A stretch of DNA of 64,000 nucleotides from Pseudomonas sp. UBA6562 (GCF_002434265.1 NZ_DJJS01000008.1:1-64000); one strand, 5' to 3'; positions 24,103 through 35,641 are shown, counted from the first letter of the stretch. Numbers and translations: made by a program. Notes: generated from the letters alone by a model not told the origin.

Positions 24103-24472
24103 AACTAATCCCTGTAGTAATTTAAATTTATACCCTAACTAAAACTTAGCATACTTCGCCAACCAAAATACCAAATTGCAGCCAACCTGCTTTTAGGTCC
24201 TACTGCGACTGTAGCATCTTATGCTAATGCCCCTCACCTGGAAACCTTTTCAAACCTAAACGCTGACTCGACTCCATAAAAGCTCAAATGAAGCCAAGGC
24301 AACAATTCTAGACCTGAAGCTTGATCGGTGTAGAGCTTGGATATGCTAACAGCCGGCACGCTTGAGGTTAGCGGTTTGAAACCAAAAGGGTAATCGTCTG
24401 GTAACGCGCATGCCCACAAGCGCCATATTTACCTTCTGAAATCACCTGTCACCCCTTAGCACTGGAGCCACT
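24103..24472. promoter_or_regulatory. Divergent noncoding region between ParA-like gene and xis
   Basis: These 370 AT-rich bases hold no convincing gene. A perfect palindrome TAGCAT-CTT-ATGCTA lies at 24212-24226, about 110 bases upstream of the ParA-like start. The minus strand has TATAAATTTAAATT near 24120-24135, a possible -10 for that gene. A GGAG ribosome site serves xis. Confidence 0.4.
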
Positions 24473-24805
24473 ATGAGTACCGAAAACACCGGCGACGTCG
24501 ACAAGGTCACTGAACAACGAATGGCCGACCTTCTCGGCTGTACAAAGCGTGCCCTAGAGGGTCGCCGCCTCCGCAGCGCGATTCCAGAGGGCGTCTGGAT
24601 GAAGCATGGCGGCCGAATCATTTACAGCAAAAAGAGGTATGACGAATGGCTGGAAAGCCAATGGATTTACCCCCAGGGATCGACATTCACCACGGATCGC
24701 TCCGACTCCGGTTCATGTGGGAAGGTACTCGCCGAAGTGAAACCCTTCCCTACCCCGCGTCACAGAAAGGCATCAAAGCTGCATCCCAGCTTCGCGATCA
24801 AGTAA
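24473..24805 (+). CDS. xis: Excisionase-like protein
   Basis: This 110-residue protein has a winged-helix, MerR-like fold (residues about 12-62: TEQRMADLLGCTKRALEGRR, then RIIYSKKRYDEWLES), as in phage excisionases that bend DNA at attachment sites. Its last third overlaps the integrase start by 160 nt in another frame. An excisionase next to the integrase at the prophage end is the usual arrangement. Confidence 0.75.
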   Translation: MSTENTGDVDKVTEQRMADLLGCTKRALEGRRLRSAIPEGVWMKHGGRIIYSKKRYDEWLESQWIYPQGSTFTTDRSDSGSCGKVLAEVKPFPTPRHRKASKLHPSFAIK

Positions 24806-25824
24806 TCAGCCTGATCAAACTGAACCTACTCGATCACGACAAATACGCGGAGTTGTTTCCCAGCTCCGCTGCTGTGGTGGGCGGCATGCCAACGTTCGGG
24901 GAGTACGCGCAGTTGTGGCTCGATAGCCGGGAAATTACTGCCGGCACCAGGATGAACTACAAGAGCACGCTGAACCTGTACTGGGTGCCACACCTAGCTC
25001 TAGTGCGCATCGATCTGGTCACTTCAACTTTGCTGCGTAGGATCGTGGCAGTATCGAAATGGACATCGCCGGCAGTGAAGCGCAATGCGATGGTGAAGCT
25101 GTCGACCATCCTACGATCTGCGGTGATGGATGGCCTGATATCACGCAACCCAGCCGAGTCGATCCAGCTGCCGGCCAGGACACGGAAGGAGGTCGACCCT
25201 TTCACCTTGGAAGAGGCCAACGCCATTATCGCGCAGCTGTACGCGCACAAGCATTGGCCTAGCCAGATCTATGCAGCGTTCTTCGAGTTCATGTTTTTCA
25301 CTGGCTTGCGACTGTCCGAGGGCCTGGCCCTGCGGTGGGACACCTTCGACGAGGCGAAGAGGACTATCCATGTCCGGCGCACCATCGCCTTGGGTGTGGT
25401 CGAGGAAAGGACGAAAACGGGCAGAGATCGATTCGTGCTGCTCAACGAGAGAGCGCTGCATGCTCTGGAGTTTGCGCGCCAGTACGCCGAGCGCCGCAAG
25501 CTGGGGAAAGGTCAGTTCACTGAATCACCTTTCATCTTTCCGCCTGGAAAGAACGGCGAGTTCGTCAAGCAAACCTCGGACGTTCACCACCAGTGGCGCC
25601 CTGCCCTTAAGGCGCTGGATGTCCGCTATCGGCCACCGTATAACTGCCGTCACACCTATGCGACAATATGCTTAATGTCCGGTCTCAACCCCGCATTCAT
25701 CGCTCAACAGCTCGGGCATAGCGTGCAGATGCTGCTGTCGACTTATGCACGTTGGATCAACTCAGCCTCTGATTGGCAGGAGCTCGAAAAGCTCCAGATT
25801 GGTCCCAAATTGGTCCCAGGCTGA
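24646..25824 (+). CDS. int: Prophage integrase, tyrosine recombinase with DUF3596-type arm domain
   Basis: The gene encodes 392 residues. The N-terminal arm-binding domain starts GIDIHHGSLRLRFMWEGTRR (DUF3596 pattern). A core-binding domain follows, then the catalytic domain with Arg in FTGLRLSEG, Lys in RTKTGRDR, Arg-His in YNCRHTYAT, His in AQQLGHS and Tyr in LLSTYARW. The first His of the HxxR box is Tyr, as is common in this family. An AGAGG ribosome site supports ATG 24646. The stop lies 35 bases before ybiT, so attR should be here. Confidence 0.93.
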   Translation: MAGKPMDLPPGIDIHHGSLRLRFMWEGTRRSETLPYPASQKGIKAASQLRDQVISLIKLNLLDHDKYAELFPSSAAVVGGMPTFGEYAQLWLDSREITAGTRMNYKSTLNLYWVPHLALVRIDLVTSTLLRRIVAVSKWTSPAVKRNAMVKLSTILRSAVMDGLISRNPAESIQLPARTRKEVDPFTLEEANAIIAQLYAHKHWPSQIYAAFFEFMFFTGLRLSEGLALRWDTFDEAKRTIHVRRTIALGVVEERTKTGRDRFVLLNERALHALEFARQYAERRKLGKGQFTESPFIFPPGKNGEFVKQTSDVHHQWRPALKALDVRYRPPYNCRHTYATICLMSGLNPAFIAQQLGHSVQMLLSTYARWINSASDWQELEKLQIGPKLVPG

Positions 25825-25859
25825 AAAAGCACACTGTAAGTTACTGATAGGTAAGGCAA
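25825..25859. other. Prophage-chromosome junction, attR expected
   Basis: Only 35 bases separate the integrase stop from the ybiT start. No tRNA is present. The core sequence cannot be identified because the left end of the prophage lies outside the window. Confidence 0.45.
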
Positions 25860-27446
<1,587 letters not shown>

Positions 27447-27460
27447 TCCCGCTGGCTACA

Positions 27461-27654
27461 AAAAACGGCGCCTGGGCGCCAGTATCAGTCAGTTGAGCAA
27501 TAGGGGCCGCTTTGCGGCCCATCGCGGCTAAAGCCGCTCCCACAGGGTGACTCCTACTCTGTTGAAGCAACTTCAGCCGCGAGAGGCTACAAAGAAGCCC
27601 CAATAGCACGGCTTTGGCTCAACTGACTGATACTGGCGCCCAAGCGCCATTTTT
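27461..27654. repeat. REP-containing inverted-repeat element between ybiT and sdaA
   Basis: Outer arms 27461-27498 and 27617-27654 are 38-base inverted copies with two mismatches and end in CAGTCAGTTGAGC. Inside is a REP-like palindrome GGGGCCGCTTTGCGGCCC followed by ATCGCGGCTAAAGCCGCTCC. It lies between convergent genes and could also terminate both. Confidence 0.85.
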
Positions 27655-27671
27655 CGTCACAGCAGAACTGC

Positions 27672-29048
27672 TCAGCACTCGACGAACGCCACCGCCAAGC
27701 CACCCCGCGAGGTTTCCTTGTAGTTGGCATGCATGTCGGCGCCGGTGTCGCGCATGGTGCGGATCACCCGGTCCAGGGAGATGAAATGCTCGCCGTCGCC
27801 GCGCAGCGCCATCTGCACGGCGTTGATGGCCTTGACGGCGGCAATGGCGTTGCGCTCGATGCACGGCACCTGCACCAGGCCGCCTACTGGGTCGCAGGTC
27901 AGGCCCAGGTTGTGTTCCAGGGCGATCTCGGCGGCGTTCTCGACTTGCGCCGGGGTGCCGCCGAGGATGTCGGCCAGACCGGCGGCGGCCATGGAACAGG
28001 CCGAACCCACCTCCCCCTGGCAACCGACTTCCGCACCGGAAATCGAAGCGTTCTTCTTGCACAGGATGCCCACTGCGGCAGCCGCCAGCAGGAAGTTGAC
28101 CACGTCGTCGTCGCAGGCGCCGGGGTTGAATTTCATGTAGTAGTGCAACACCGCCGGGATGATGCCGGCCGCCCCGTTGGTGGGCGCGGTGACCATGCGC
28201 CCGCCGGCGGCGTTCTCTTCGTTGACGGCCAGGGCGAACAGGTTCACCCACTCCATCGCGCTCAGGGTCGAGCCGATGACGTTGGGTTTGCCGATTTCCT
28301 GCAGGCTGCGGTGCAGCTTGGCGGCGCGGCGCTTGACCTTCAGGCCACCGGGCAGGATGCCTTCGTTGTGCAGACCGTTCTCCACGCACTGCTGCATGGC
28401 GGCCCAGATCTTCAGCAGGCCTGCGCGGATCTCTTCTTCGCAACGCCAGGCGCGCTCGTTGGCCATCATCAGTTGGCTGACGCTCAGGTGGTAGGTCTTG
28501 CACAAGGCCAGCAACTCGGCGCCGGAGGAAAACTCATAGGGCAGCTCGACCTGGTTGTCGGTGCTGGCCGGCGCATCGATCTCGCTTTCTTCGACGATGA
28601 AACCGCCGCCGACCGAGTAATAGGTCTGGCTCAGCAGGCTCTGCTCGCCCTGCCATGCCTCGATCGTCATGGCGTTGGGGTGGTACGGCAGGCTTTCGTC
28701 GAGCAGACGCATGTCGCGGGCATAGTCGAAATCCACCGGCCGGCTGCCGTCGAGCATCAGGCAGCGCTCCTCATGCAGTTGCGCGATGCGCGGCTCGATG
28801 CTGTGCGGGTCGATCTGATCGGGCCATTGCCCCATCAGGCCGAGCAGGCAAGCGCGGTCGGTCGCATGGCCGACACCCGTGGCCGACAGCGAGCCATACA
28901 AGCGTACTTCGACCCGTGTCACCTGTTCCAGCAGGTTGGCTGCACGCAGCGCCTGGGCGAACGTGGCGGCGGCCCGCATCGGCCCCACGGTGTGAGAGCT
29001 GGAAGGACCGATGCCGATCTTGAACAGGTCGAATACACTGATAGCCAT
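27672..29048 (-). CDS. sdaA: L-serine dehydratase, iron-sulfur type
   Basis: This 458-residue single-chain enzyme turns L-serine into pyruvate and ammonia. The start AISVFDLFKIGIGPSSSHTVGP is the family signature. The 4Fe-4S ligands are probably Cys343 (VGCQGE), Cys351 (GSACSMA) and Cys385 (GLTCDPVGG). The C-terminus ends in a conserved Cys (FVEC) that reaches the cluster in homologues. A divergent LysR gene 146 bases away is its likely regulator. Confidence 0.95.
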   Translation of the reverse strand: MAISVFDLFKIGIGPSSSHTVGPMRAAATFAQALRAANLLEQVTRVEVRLYGSLSATGVGHATDRACLLGLMGQWPDQIDPHSIEPRIAQLHEERCLMLDGSRPVDFDYARDMRLLDESLPYHPNAMTIEAWQGEQSLLSQTYYSVGGGFIVEESEIDAPASTDNQVELPYEFSSGAELLALCKTYHLSVSQLMMANERAWRCEEEIRAGLLKIWAAMQQCVENGLHNEGILPGGLKVKRRAAKLHRSLQEIGKPNVIGSTLSAMEWVNLFALAVNEENAAGGRMVTAPTNGAAGIIPAVLHYYMKFNPGACDDDVVNFLLAAAAVGILCKKNASISGAEVGCQGEVGSACSMAAAGLADILGGTPAQVENAAEIALEHNLGLTCDPVGGLVQVPCIERNAIAAVKAINAVQMALRGDGEHFISLDRVIRTMRDTGADMHANYKETSRGGLAVAFVEC

Positions 29049-29194
29049 GCTAATACCTCGCGGTGCGACGCCCTGGGGCTAACGCACGGAGCCTGCGGAA
29101 CGTAGATGTTTGCTGTTGTTGGAGCCTATGGTGTTCCGCAGTGCCTACAATGACCAACGAAAATTCCTAACCAAGCCTTTAGCAGGACTAAACA

Positions 29195-30154
29195 ATGAAG
29201 GGGCAGTTGAATGGCCAGGTGTATGTCTGGCTGCATGTGTTCGCTTGTGCCGCCCGGCATTTGTCGTTCACCCGCTGCGCGCAAGAGCTGCACATTACGC
29301 CCGGCGCCGTCAGCCAGCAGATGCGCCTGCTCGAAGAGCGCCTGGGCTTTCGGCTGTTCGTGCGCCGTGCCCGTGGCGTGGAACTCACCGCCGAAGGCCA
29401 GCGTCTGGCGCAGACCGTCAGCGATGCCTACGGCAGCATCGAGGCCGAGCTGTTGCGCCTGGACGCCGGGGAAATCCGCGGCACCCTGCGCTTGCGCTCG
29501 ATCCCCTCGTTTCTGGCGAAATGGCTGACACCGCGCCTGCCGCGCTTCCAGCAGCGCTATCCGGACATCGAGCTGCGACTGGTGGCCGAAGACAGCAGCC
29601 AGGCGCTGGACCAAAGCGAATTCGACCTGGCCATCGACCTCAACGACGGCAGCTACCCGGGCATGCTCTCCACACCCTTGCTCGACGAGCAGATCTTCCC
29701 GGTCTGTTCCCCGGCCCTGCTGCGCGGCCGCCCGCCCCTGCATGGCCCGGCGGACCTGATGCACTACCCCTTGCTGCATGACATCACCGCCTGGCGCGGC
29801 AGCTCGGAATACGCCGAATGGGAGTTCTATCTGGACGGTATCGGTGCGGGCGGGCTCGATGTGCGCCGCGGCCATACCTTCAACCGCAACCACCTGAGCA
29901 TCGAGGCCGCCATCGCCGGCGTAGGCGTGGCCATCGCCCGCCGTACGCTGCTCAACGACGAACTGGAGCGCGGCGCGCTGATCGTGCCGTTCGGCGTGCC
30001 GATCCCCAACCACAAACGCTATGTGCTGCTGTACTCCCAGGCCGGGCTGTTGCAGCCGGGCGCGCGGGCGGTGCACGACTGGTTGGTGGAGGAAGCGCAG
30101 CATTTCCGCGCGCTGCACCCGCTGGCCTTGGCCGACGCGGGTGGGCTGCAATGA
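29195..30154 (+). CDS. LysR-type regulator, GcvA/DsdC-like
   Basis: This 319-residue protein has an N-terminal winged HTH (residues about 8-65: SFTRCAQELHITPGAVSQQM) and a periplasmic-binding-type effector domain. Sequence is of the GcvA/DsdC branch, often divergent from amino-acid genes. It probably activates sdaA in response to serine or glycine, which is inferred from position. Ribosome site AGGA before ATG 29195. Confidence 0.88.
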   Translation: MKGQLNGQVYVWLHVFACAARHLSFTRCAQELHITPGAVSQQMRLLEERLGFRLFVRRARGVELTAEGQRLAQTVSDAYGSIEAELLRLDAGEIRGTLRLRSIPSFLAKWLTPRLPRFQQRYPDIELRLVAEDSSQALDQSEFDLAIDLNDGSYPGMLSTPLLDEQIFPVCSPALLRGRPPLHGPADLMHYPLLHDITAWRGSSEYAEWEFYLDGIGAGGLDVRRGHTFNRNHLSIEAAIAGVGVAIARRTLLNDELERGALIVPFGVPIPNHKRYVLLYSQAGLLQPGARAVHDWLVEEAQHFRALHPLALADAGGLQ

Positions 30155-30352
30155 ACGCGGGCTTCAGGGTTGCACAGACGTTCCAGACGCAACCGACCGA
30201 CGGCGGTTAGGCTGTGAGCGCGGTCAGGCCAAGCGCAGCCCATCGCACCTCAGGCATCGTCTGCGCGCTTGCCTGCCAGCAGTGAAGTGGCGTCCGGATT
30301 CGCACCTGTCGAGTGCTGCTTCTCCCTTGAACCCGGCGCCCTGGAGACGCCC

Positions 30353-31183
30353 ATGAGCAACTGGATCGACCTCAACCAAGACGCCGCCACCGGTATCGAG
30401 TCGGTTCGTGCGCACTTCGTCGGGCACGCCTACGACCCGCATTTCCACGACAGCTTTCTGGTAGGTGTCACCGAACAGGGCGTGCAGCAGTTCAATTGCC
30501 GCCGCGTGCGCCACCAGAGCACTCCCGGCCAGGTGTTCCTGCTCGAGCCCGGCGAGCTGCACGACGGCCACGCGCCGACGGCAGACGGCTTCACCTACTC
30601 GATGCTCTACCTCGACCCCCACTGGCTGGAGCGTGAGCTGCATGCGGTGTTCGAGCAGGTGCCGCAGCACGCCCTGCCAGGCTTTGCCGACACCCTGTGC
30701 CAGGACCCGCTGTTGGCCAGCGCCACCTTGCGCGCGTTCCAGGCGCTGCATGGCAGGGAACTGCGCATCGTGCGCCAGACCGCCAGCGACGAGCTGCTCG
30801 CTGCCCTCACCCGGCACTTGCAATGGCGCAAGCGCCTGCACCCCGACCCGCGCCTGCCGCTGACCGCCCAGCGTGCGCGGGAATACCTGCATGCCCACGC
30901 CCATCAGGACATCGGCCTGGACGAGCTGGCCGCCGCTTGCGGCACCGACCGCTACCGGCTGACCCGCGCGTTCAAAGCCGCCTACGGCATCGCGCCGCAT
31001 GCCTACCTGATTCAATTGCGCCTGTCCCAGGCGCGCATTCTGCTGGCCCGCGGTCATACCCCGGTCGATGTCGCCTCGCGTCTGGGTTTCGCCGACCAGA
31101 GCCATCTGGGCCGCTGGTTCCGCCGCGCCTACCGGCTGACGCCCGCCGACTACCGCAAGCGCTGCACAAAGCTTCCAGACTAG
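30353..31183 (+). CDS. AraC-family regulator with cupin sensor
   Basis: The gene encodes 276 residues from ATG 30353 (GGAG 9 bases upstream); a longer frame to 30269 is unlikely. The N-terminal cupin (residues about 20-100: HFHDSFLVGVTEQGVQQF) is followed by two HTH motifs (residues about 185-270: DIGLDELAAACGTDRYRLTR and VDVASRLGFADQSHLGRWF). A LysE-type exporter gene follows 49 bases later and is the likely target. Confidence 0.9.
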   Translation: MSNWIDLNQDAATGIESVRAHFVGHAYDPHFHDSFLVGVTEQGVQQFNCRRVRHQSTPGQVFLLEPGELHDGHAPTADGFTYSMLYLDPHWLERELHAVFEQVPQHALPGFADTLCQDPLLASATLRAFQALHGRELRIVRQTASDELLAALTRHLQWRKRLHPDPRLPLTAQRAREYLHAHAHQDIGLDELAAACGTDRYRLTRAFKAAYGIAPHAYLIQLRLSQARILLARGHTPVDVASRLGFADQSHLGRWFRRAYRLTPADYRKRCTKLPD

Positions 31184-31232
31184 GCGGCGCCCATACGCCA
31201 CGCTGGGCTCGCATTCGTCTGGAGCCCTGCCC

Positions 31233-31814
31233 ATGTCACACGCCTTGTTGCCCTTCGCCCTGTTCGCTTTCGTCGCCAGCATCAGCCCCGGGCCGACCAA
31301 CCTGCTGATTCTGGCCCATGCCGCCCGGCGTGGCTGGCGCGCCAGCCTGACGCCGCTGCTAGCCGCCTGCGCGGCGGCGGCAGGCATCGTGCTGGTGGTG
31401 GGTTTGGGCCTGGGCGATTGGCTGTTGGGCCAGCCGCAAGTGCAGCGCTGGCTAGGTTGGCTAGGGGTGGCCTGGCTGAGCTGGATGGCCGTGCAGATGT
31501 TGCGCAGCGCCAGCGCACCGCTGGAACAGGCCCAGGCCCGCACGTTCGGCCCGGGCGCTGCGGCGGGATTGCAGTTGCTCAATCCCAAGGTGTGGTGGAT
31601 GGCGGTGGCGGTGATCGGTGTGTTCGCCAGTCCGACACTGCCGGTATGGCTGCTGGCCGTGGTGTTTCTGCTGGTCGCGCTGCCGTGCATGGCCGCCTGG
31701 GCCTGGCTGGGCGCCAGCAGCGCGCGCTGGTTGCAGGCGCCAGGCGCGCTGCGCTGGTTCAACCGAGGCCTCGCGGGGCTGCTGTTGGCCTCGGCCTGGT
31801 TCAGCCTGCTGTGA
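31233..31814 (+). CDS. LysE-family amino-acid exporter
   Basis: This 193-residue protein has about six membrane spans and the LysE/RhtB signature near the start (FVASISPGPTNLLILAHAARRG). It probably exports an amino acid or derivative under control of the AraC-type regulator upstream. It is convergent with the SotB-like gene (29-base gap). Confidence 0.9.
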   Translation: MSHALLPFALFAFVASISPGPTNLLILAHAARRGWRASLTPLLAACAAAAGIVLVVGLGLGDWLLGQPQVQRWLGWLGVAWLSWMAVQMLRSASAPLEQAQARTFGPGAAAGLQLLNPKVWWMAVAVIGVFASPTLPVWLLAVVFLLVALPCMAAWAWLGASSARWLQAPGALRWFNRGLAGLLLASAWFSLL

Positions 31815-31843
31815 ACCGCGAGGGCGTGCGATCGGGTGAAGGC

Positions 31844-33055
31844 TTACGACTTGGCGCCGGCCATGTCGGCTTGCGTCAGGCGCCGGGTGCTGAGCACCGC
31901 GATCAGCAACCCAAGCACCGCCACGCTACCGCCCACCAGGCCGATGTTGGCCACGCCCAGTTGGCTGCTGACGATGCTGCCTAGCAAGGCGCCGCCGCCG
32001 ATACCGATGTTGTAGATGCCCGAGAACAGCGCCATGGCCACATCGGTGGCGTCGCTGGCCAGCTTCAGGGTCTTGGCCTGCAGCGACAGGCTGAAGCTGA
32101 GGATGGCGATGCCCCAGAACATGCTCAGCCCCGCGAACGCATAGAAGTTGCCCGACAACGGCAGCAGCGACAGCAGGCACGCGCCCAACAAACCGATGGC
32201 GCCCAGCAGGAAACCATGGGGGAAGCGCTCGCTGTAACGGCTGAACAGCACCGAACCGAACAGGCCGGCGCCGCCGAACAGCAGCAACACCAAGGTGGTG
32301 CGTTCGCCGCCGATCTTGGCGACGTCCAGCGCGAACGGCTCGATGTAGCTGTAGGCGGTGAACTGCGCGGTGATCACCAGTGCGACCAGCAGGTAGGTGA
32401 TGACCAGCGCCGGGCGCTTGAACAGGACCGGCAAGCTGCGCAGCGAACCCGAATTCTGGCTGGGCAGCAACGGCAGCGACTTGAACAGGCACAGCAAGGT
32501 GCCCAGCGCCACGGCGGCGATCCCCAGGAAAGTCATACGCCAGCCCAGGGCTTCGCCCACCACTCGCCCCAGCGGAATGCCGAGCACCATGGCCAGCGTG
32601 GTGCCGGTCGCCAGCAAACCCAGCGCCTTGGCCTGCTGCCCCGGCGGCGCCACACGCACCGCCAGCGAGGCGGTGATGGCCCAGAACACGGCATGGGCCA
32701 GGGCGATGCCGATCCGACTGACCAGCAGCATGGCGAAGCTCTGCGCCAGCCACGACAGCACATGGCTGACGATGAACACCACGAACACCACCGTCAGCAG
32801 GCGCCGGCGCTCGACGTTGCGGGTCATGAGCATCATCGGCAGCGAAGCCAGTGCCACGACCCAGGCATAGATGGTCAGCATCAGCCCCACTTGGGCCGGG
32901 GTCATGGCGAAACTGCGGCCGATGTCGCTGAGCAGGGCCACCGGCACGAATTCGGTGGTGTTGAAGATGAACGCGGCCAAGGCCAGCGCAATGACGCTGA
33001 GCCAGCTGCCGCCGCCCACCGGAGCAGGGATCGAGGTAGGGATTGGACCGTTCAT
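31844..33055 (-). CDS. MFS efflux transporter, SotB-like
   Basis: The gene encodes 403 residues from ATG 33055; an upstream frame to 33109 is not conserved in character. It has twelve membrane spans. The first, ALAAFIFNTTEFVPVALLSD, carries the N-TE-F-P-V motif of the SotB/YdhP drug-H+ antiporter branch, and an RxxR-type loop (MTRNVERRRLL) follows span 2. E. coli SotB exports sugars and some drugs. The substrate here is unknown. Confidence 0.88.
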   Translation of the reverse strand: MNGPIPTSIPAPVGGGSWLSVIALALAAFIFNTTEFVPVALLSDIGRSFAMTPAQVGLMLTIYAWVVALASLPMMLMTRNVERRRLLTVVFVVFIVSHVLSWLAQSFAMLLVSRIGIALAHAVFWAITASLAVRVAPPGQQAKALGLLATGTTLAMVLGIPLGRVVGEALGWRMTFLGIAAVALGTLLCLFKSLPLLPSQNSGSLRSLPVLFKRPALVITYLLVALVITAQFTAYSYIEPFALDVAKIGGERTTLVLLLFGGAGLFGSVLFSRYSERFPHGFLLGAIGLLGACLLSLLPLSGNFYAFAGLSMFWGIAILSFSLSLQAKTLKLASDATDVAMALFSGIYNIGIGGGALLGSIVSSQLGVANIGLVGGSVAVLGLLIAVLSTRRLTQADMAGAKS

Positions 33056-33356
33056 GGGCGAGGTGGGGTTCTCCGAAACGCAGCAATGGGCAATACGCCA
33101 TCCGCCCATGGGGGCGCCGGCGAGAAACTGTTATTGGAAGGATTGCCAGGCATGGTACGCGCCGCGAGATTGAGCGGCAACCGCTCGACATCATGCAGGT
33201 CAAGCCAGGGACGGTGTGGCGACGGCGCCTAACGACCAACTACAGAGGACGGCGCAACGATATCTGGCACACCAAACAGCTTGTAACTGGTAATAATTCC
33301 CACATAAGATCGCGTCGCATTTTTATCCCATTTTCATTGCTTCAGGACCTCACCCG
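33056..33356. promoter_or_regulatory. Divergent promoter region of sotB-like and siderophore-receptor genes
   Basis: These 301 bases contain no gene. An AT-rich stretch near 33280-33310 (GGTAATAATTCCCACATAA) lies about 50 bases before the receptor and may be a degenerate Fur site. Only part of it fits the Fur consensus. Confidence 0.35.
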
Positions 33357-35483
33357 ATGCGCCGTTCGCTCGTTTCGCTGTGCCTGCTCCCCGCCGCGCC
33401 CACCCTGCTCTGGGCCGCACAACCGCCGGTCGAGGCCGGCAACATTCAGCTTGATGCCGTGAGCATCAGCGCCGACAGCGATTACGAACGTGCCGATGGC
33501 CCGGTGCAGGGCTACAAGGCCAGCCGCTCGGCCAGTGCCACGCGTACCGACACCGCCCTGCACGAGACCGCGCAGTCGGTCAGCGTGGTCCCCAGAGACG
33601 TGGTCGAAGACACCGCATCCACCCGCCTGCAGGACGCCCTGGACTACGCGGGCGGCGTCGGCCGGGCCAACAATTTCGGCGGCCAGGGCCTGACCACCGT
33701 GACCGTGCGCGGCTTCACCACCGGCGAGTACTACCGCAATGGCTTTCCCACCAACCGCGGCTACCCCAACGCCCCCGACGCCAACACCGTCGAGCGCCTG
33801 GAAGTGCTGCGCGGCCCGGCCAGCGCCCTGTATGGCCGTGGCGACCCCGGCGGCACCTTCAACGTGGTCAGCAAGCAGCCGCAGGCCGAGCCCAAGGTCA
33901 CCCTGGGCAGCCAGATCGACGACCAAGGCATGCATCGCGCCACCCTCGACGCCACCGGCGCGCTGAACCAGGACGGCAGCCTGGCCTACCGTCTGAACCT
34001 GCTGGGCGAAGGTGGCGAGAGCTTTCGCGACGACGTCGAGACCGAGCGCTACGACGTGGCGCCGGTGCTCAGCTGGCAGGTCAACGACAGCACGAAGATC
34101 GTGTTCGAAGGCGATTTCATGCGCAACAACCACCCGCTCGACCGCGGGCTGACCCGTTACCCCCGCCAATCCGGCAGCGCCTCGCGCGACACGTACATCT
34201 GGGAAAAGGGCAGCGACAACCTGCTGCACAACGACAACGACATGGCCCAATTGCGCTTCGAGCATCGCCTCAACGACGACTGGACCCTGGGCGGCGGCCT
34301 GCAATGGCTGGACGGCACGCTCAAGGGCAATGCCGTGGAGGCCAACGGCCTGCAAGCGGACAACCGTACCCTGGGACGCAACTTCAACTACCGCAAGCTG
34401 GAGTGGACCGACCGCGACTATCAGCTGAACCTGACCGGCCATTTCGACACTGGCTCGTTTTCCCACACGCTGCTGACCGGCGTTGAATACGAAGACTACG
34501 ACTACAAGTCGATCATCATGCGTTCGTCCGGATCGCTCAGTGCCTACCCCATCGACCTCTACAATCCGGTGCTCGGCCAGTCGCGCCCTGCGCTGACACG
34601 CACGCCGACCCACGACACATCCAACCTCAAGACCTGGGCGTTCTTCGTCCAGGACCAAGTGGCCCTCACCGAGCGCCTCAAGGCCCTGGCGGCGCTGCGC
34701 TTCGAGCGCTTCGAGAACGAAAACGAGGACTACGCGCTGGCCACCCGTTCCTTCGAAAAGAGCGACAACGCCGTCACCCCACGGCTGGGCCTGATCTACG
34801 ACCTGACCGATACGCTGGCGGTCTATGCCAACACCGCACGCTCCTTCAAGCCCAACACGGGCGCGGCCCGCGAAGGCGGCGGCTTCGACCCCGAAGAAGG
34901 CAAATCCTATGAGCTGGGTATGAAGTGGGAAGCGCTGGACGGCCAGTTGAGCGTCGACGCCGCGCTCTACCACATCGTCAAGAAAAACGTGCTGACCCTG
35001 GACCCGGTGGACACCGCCTTCCAGACCGCCGCCGGCGAAGTGCGCAGCCGCGGCCTGGACATCAACGTCGCCGGCAACATCACCCCCGAGTGGCGCATGA
35101 TCGGCGGCTATGCCTATGTCGACGCGCAAGTGACCAAAGACAACCGCCTGCCCACCGGCACGCGCCTGGCCAACATCCCGCGCAACAGCTTCAGCCTGCT
35201 CAACACCTACGAGTTCCAGGACGGCATGGCTAAGGGCCTGGGCCTTGGCGTGGGGCTCAAGTACGTGGACGACCGCAAGGGCCAGACCGAAGCGCAGACC
35301 TACACCATGGCGCGTTACAGCGTGGTCGACCTGCTCAGCTACTACAAGGTCGACGAACACGTGCGCCTGAATCTGGACGTGAAGAACCTCTTCAACAAAG
35401 GCTATGACGAAGGCGCGTTCAACACGTATGCCTACCCCGGCGCTCCGCGCACGGTACAGGCAGGGGTGTCGTACACCTTCTAA
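33357..35483 (+). CDS. TonB-dependent siderophore receptor without signalling domain
   Basis: This 708-residue outer-membrane protein has a short signal peptide ending LLWAAQ. The plug domain (residues about 70-170) contains VTVRGFTTGEYYRNGF and the LEVLRGPASALYGRGDPGGT motif. A 22-strand barrel follows, with terminal VSYTF. No STN domain is present, so it only transports. It is likely a ferric-siderophore importer induced by low iron. The ligand cannot be read. AGGA ribosome site. Confidence 0.93.
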   Translation: MRRSLVSLCLLPAAPTLLWAAQPPVEAGNIQLDAVSISADSDYERADGPVQGYKASRSASATRTDTALHETAQSVSVVPRDVVEDTASTRLQDALDYAGGVGRANNFGGQGLTTVTVRGFTTGEYYRNGFPTNRGYPNAPDANTVERLEVLRGPASALYGRGDPGGTFNVVSKQPQAEPKVTLGSQIDDQGMHRATLDATGALNQDGSLAYRLNLLGEGGESFRDDVETERYDVAPVLSWQVNDSTKIVFEGDFMRNNHPLDRGLTRYPRQSGSASRDTYIWEKGSDNLLHNDNDMAQLRFEHRLNDDWTLGGGLQWLDGTLKGNAVEANGLQADNRTLGRNFNYRKLEWTDRDYQLNLTGHFDTGSFSHTLLTGVEYEDYDYKSIIMRSSGSLSAYPIDLYNPVLGQSRPALTRTPTHDTSNLKTWAFFVQDQVALTERLKALAALRFERFENENEDYALATRSFEKSDNAVTPRLGLIYDLTDTLAVYANTARSFKPNTGAAREGGGFDPEEGKSYELGMKWEALDGQLSVDAALYHIVKKNVLTLDPVDTAFQTAAGEVRSRGLDINVAGNITPEWRMIGGYAYVDAQVTKDNRLPTGTRLANIPRNSFSLLNTYEFQDGMAKGLGLGVGLKYVDDRKGQTEAQTYTMARYSVVDLLSYYKVDEHVRLNLDVKNLFNKGYDEGAFNTYAYPGAPRTVQAGVSYTF

Positions 35484-35597
35484 GCCGATGCGCCAGGCCC
35501 CTACTCCCCTGGCGCACCGCCTCTATTCCAGGCCTTTGCGGTTCCCGCCAAACACTCTCCTCTGGCGGCGCGAGGCTTGGCGCGGTGGAGCACGCGA

Positions 35598-35617
35598 GCT
35601 ATGCTGACAAGCATAGC
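35598..35617. promoter_or_regulatory. Perfect 20-base palindrome before the HTH-WCX regulator
   Basis: GCTATGCT-GACA-AGCATAGC is a perfect 8-bp inverted repeat 25 bases before the likely start. It is a good candidate operator for self-regulation. Confidence 0.6.
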
Positions 35618-35641
35618 CATGTGCCACCACCGGACCAGACC

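Noticed and set aside
30224..31762. 512-codon frame opposite the AraC and LysE genes
   Set aside because: Covers two real genes in antisense and lacks any family motif.
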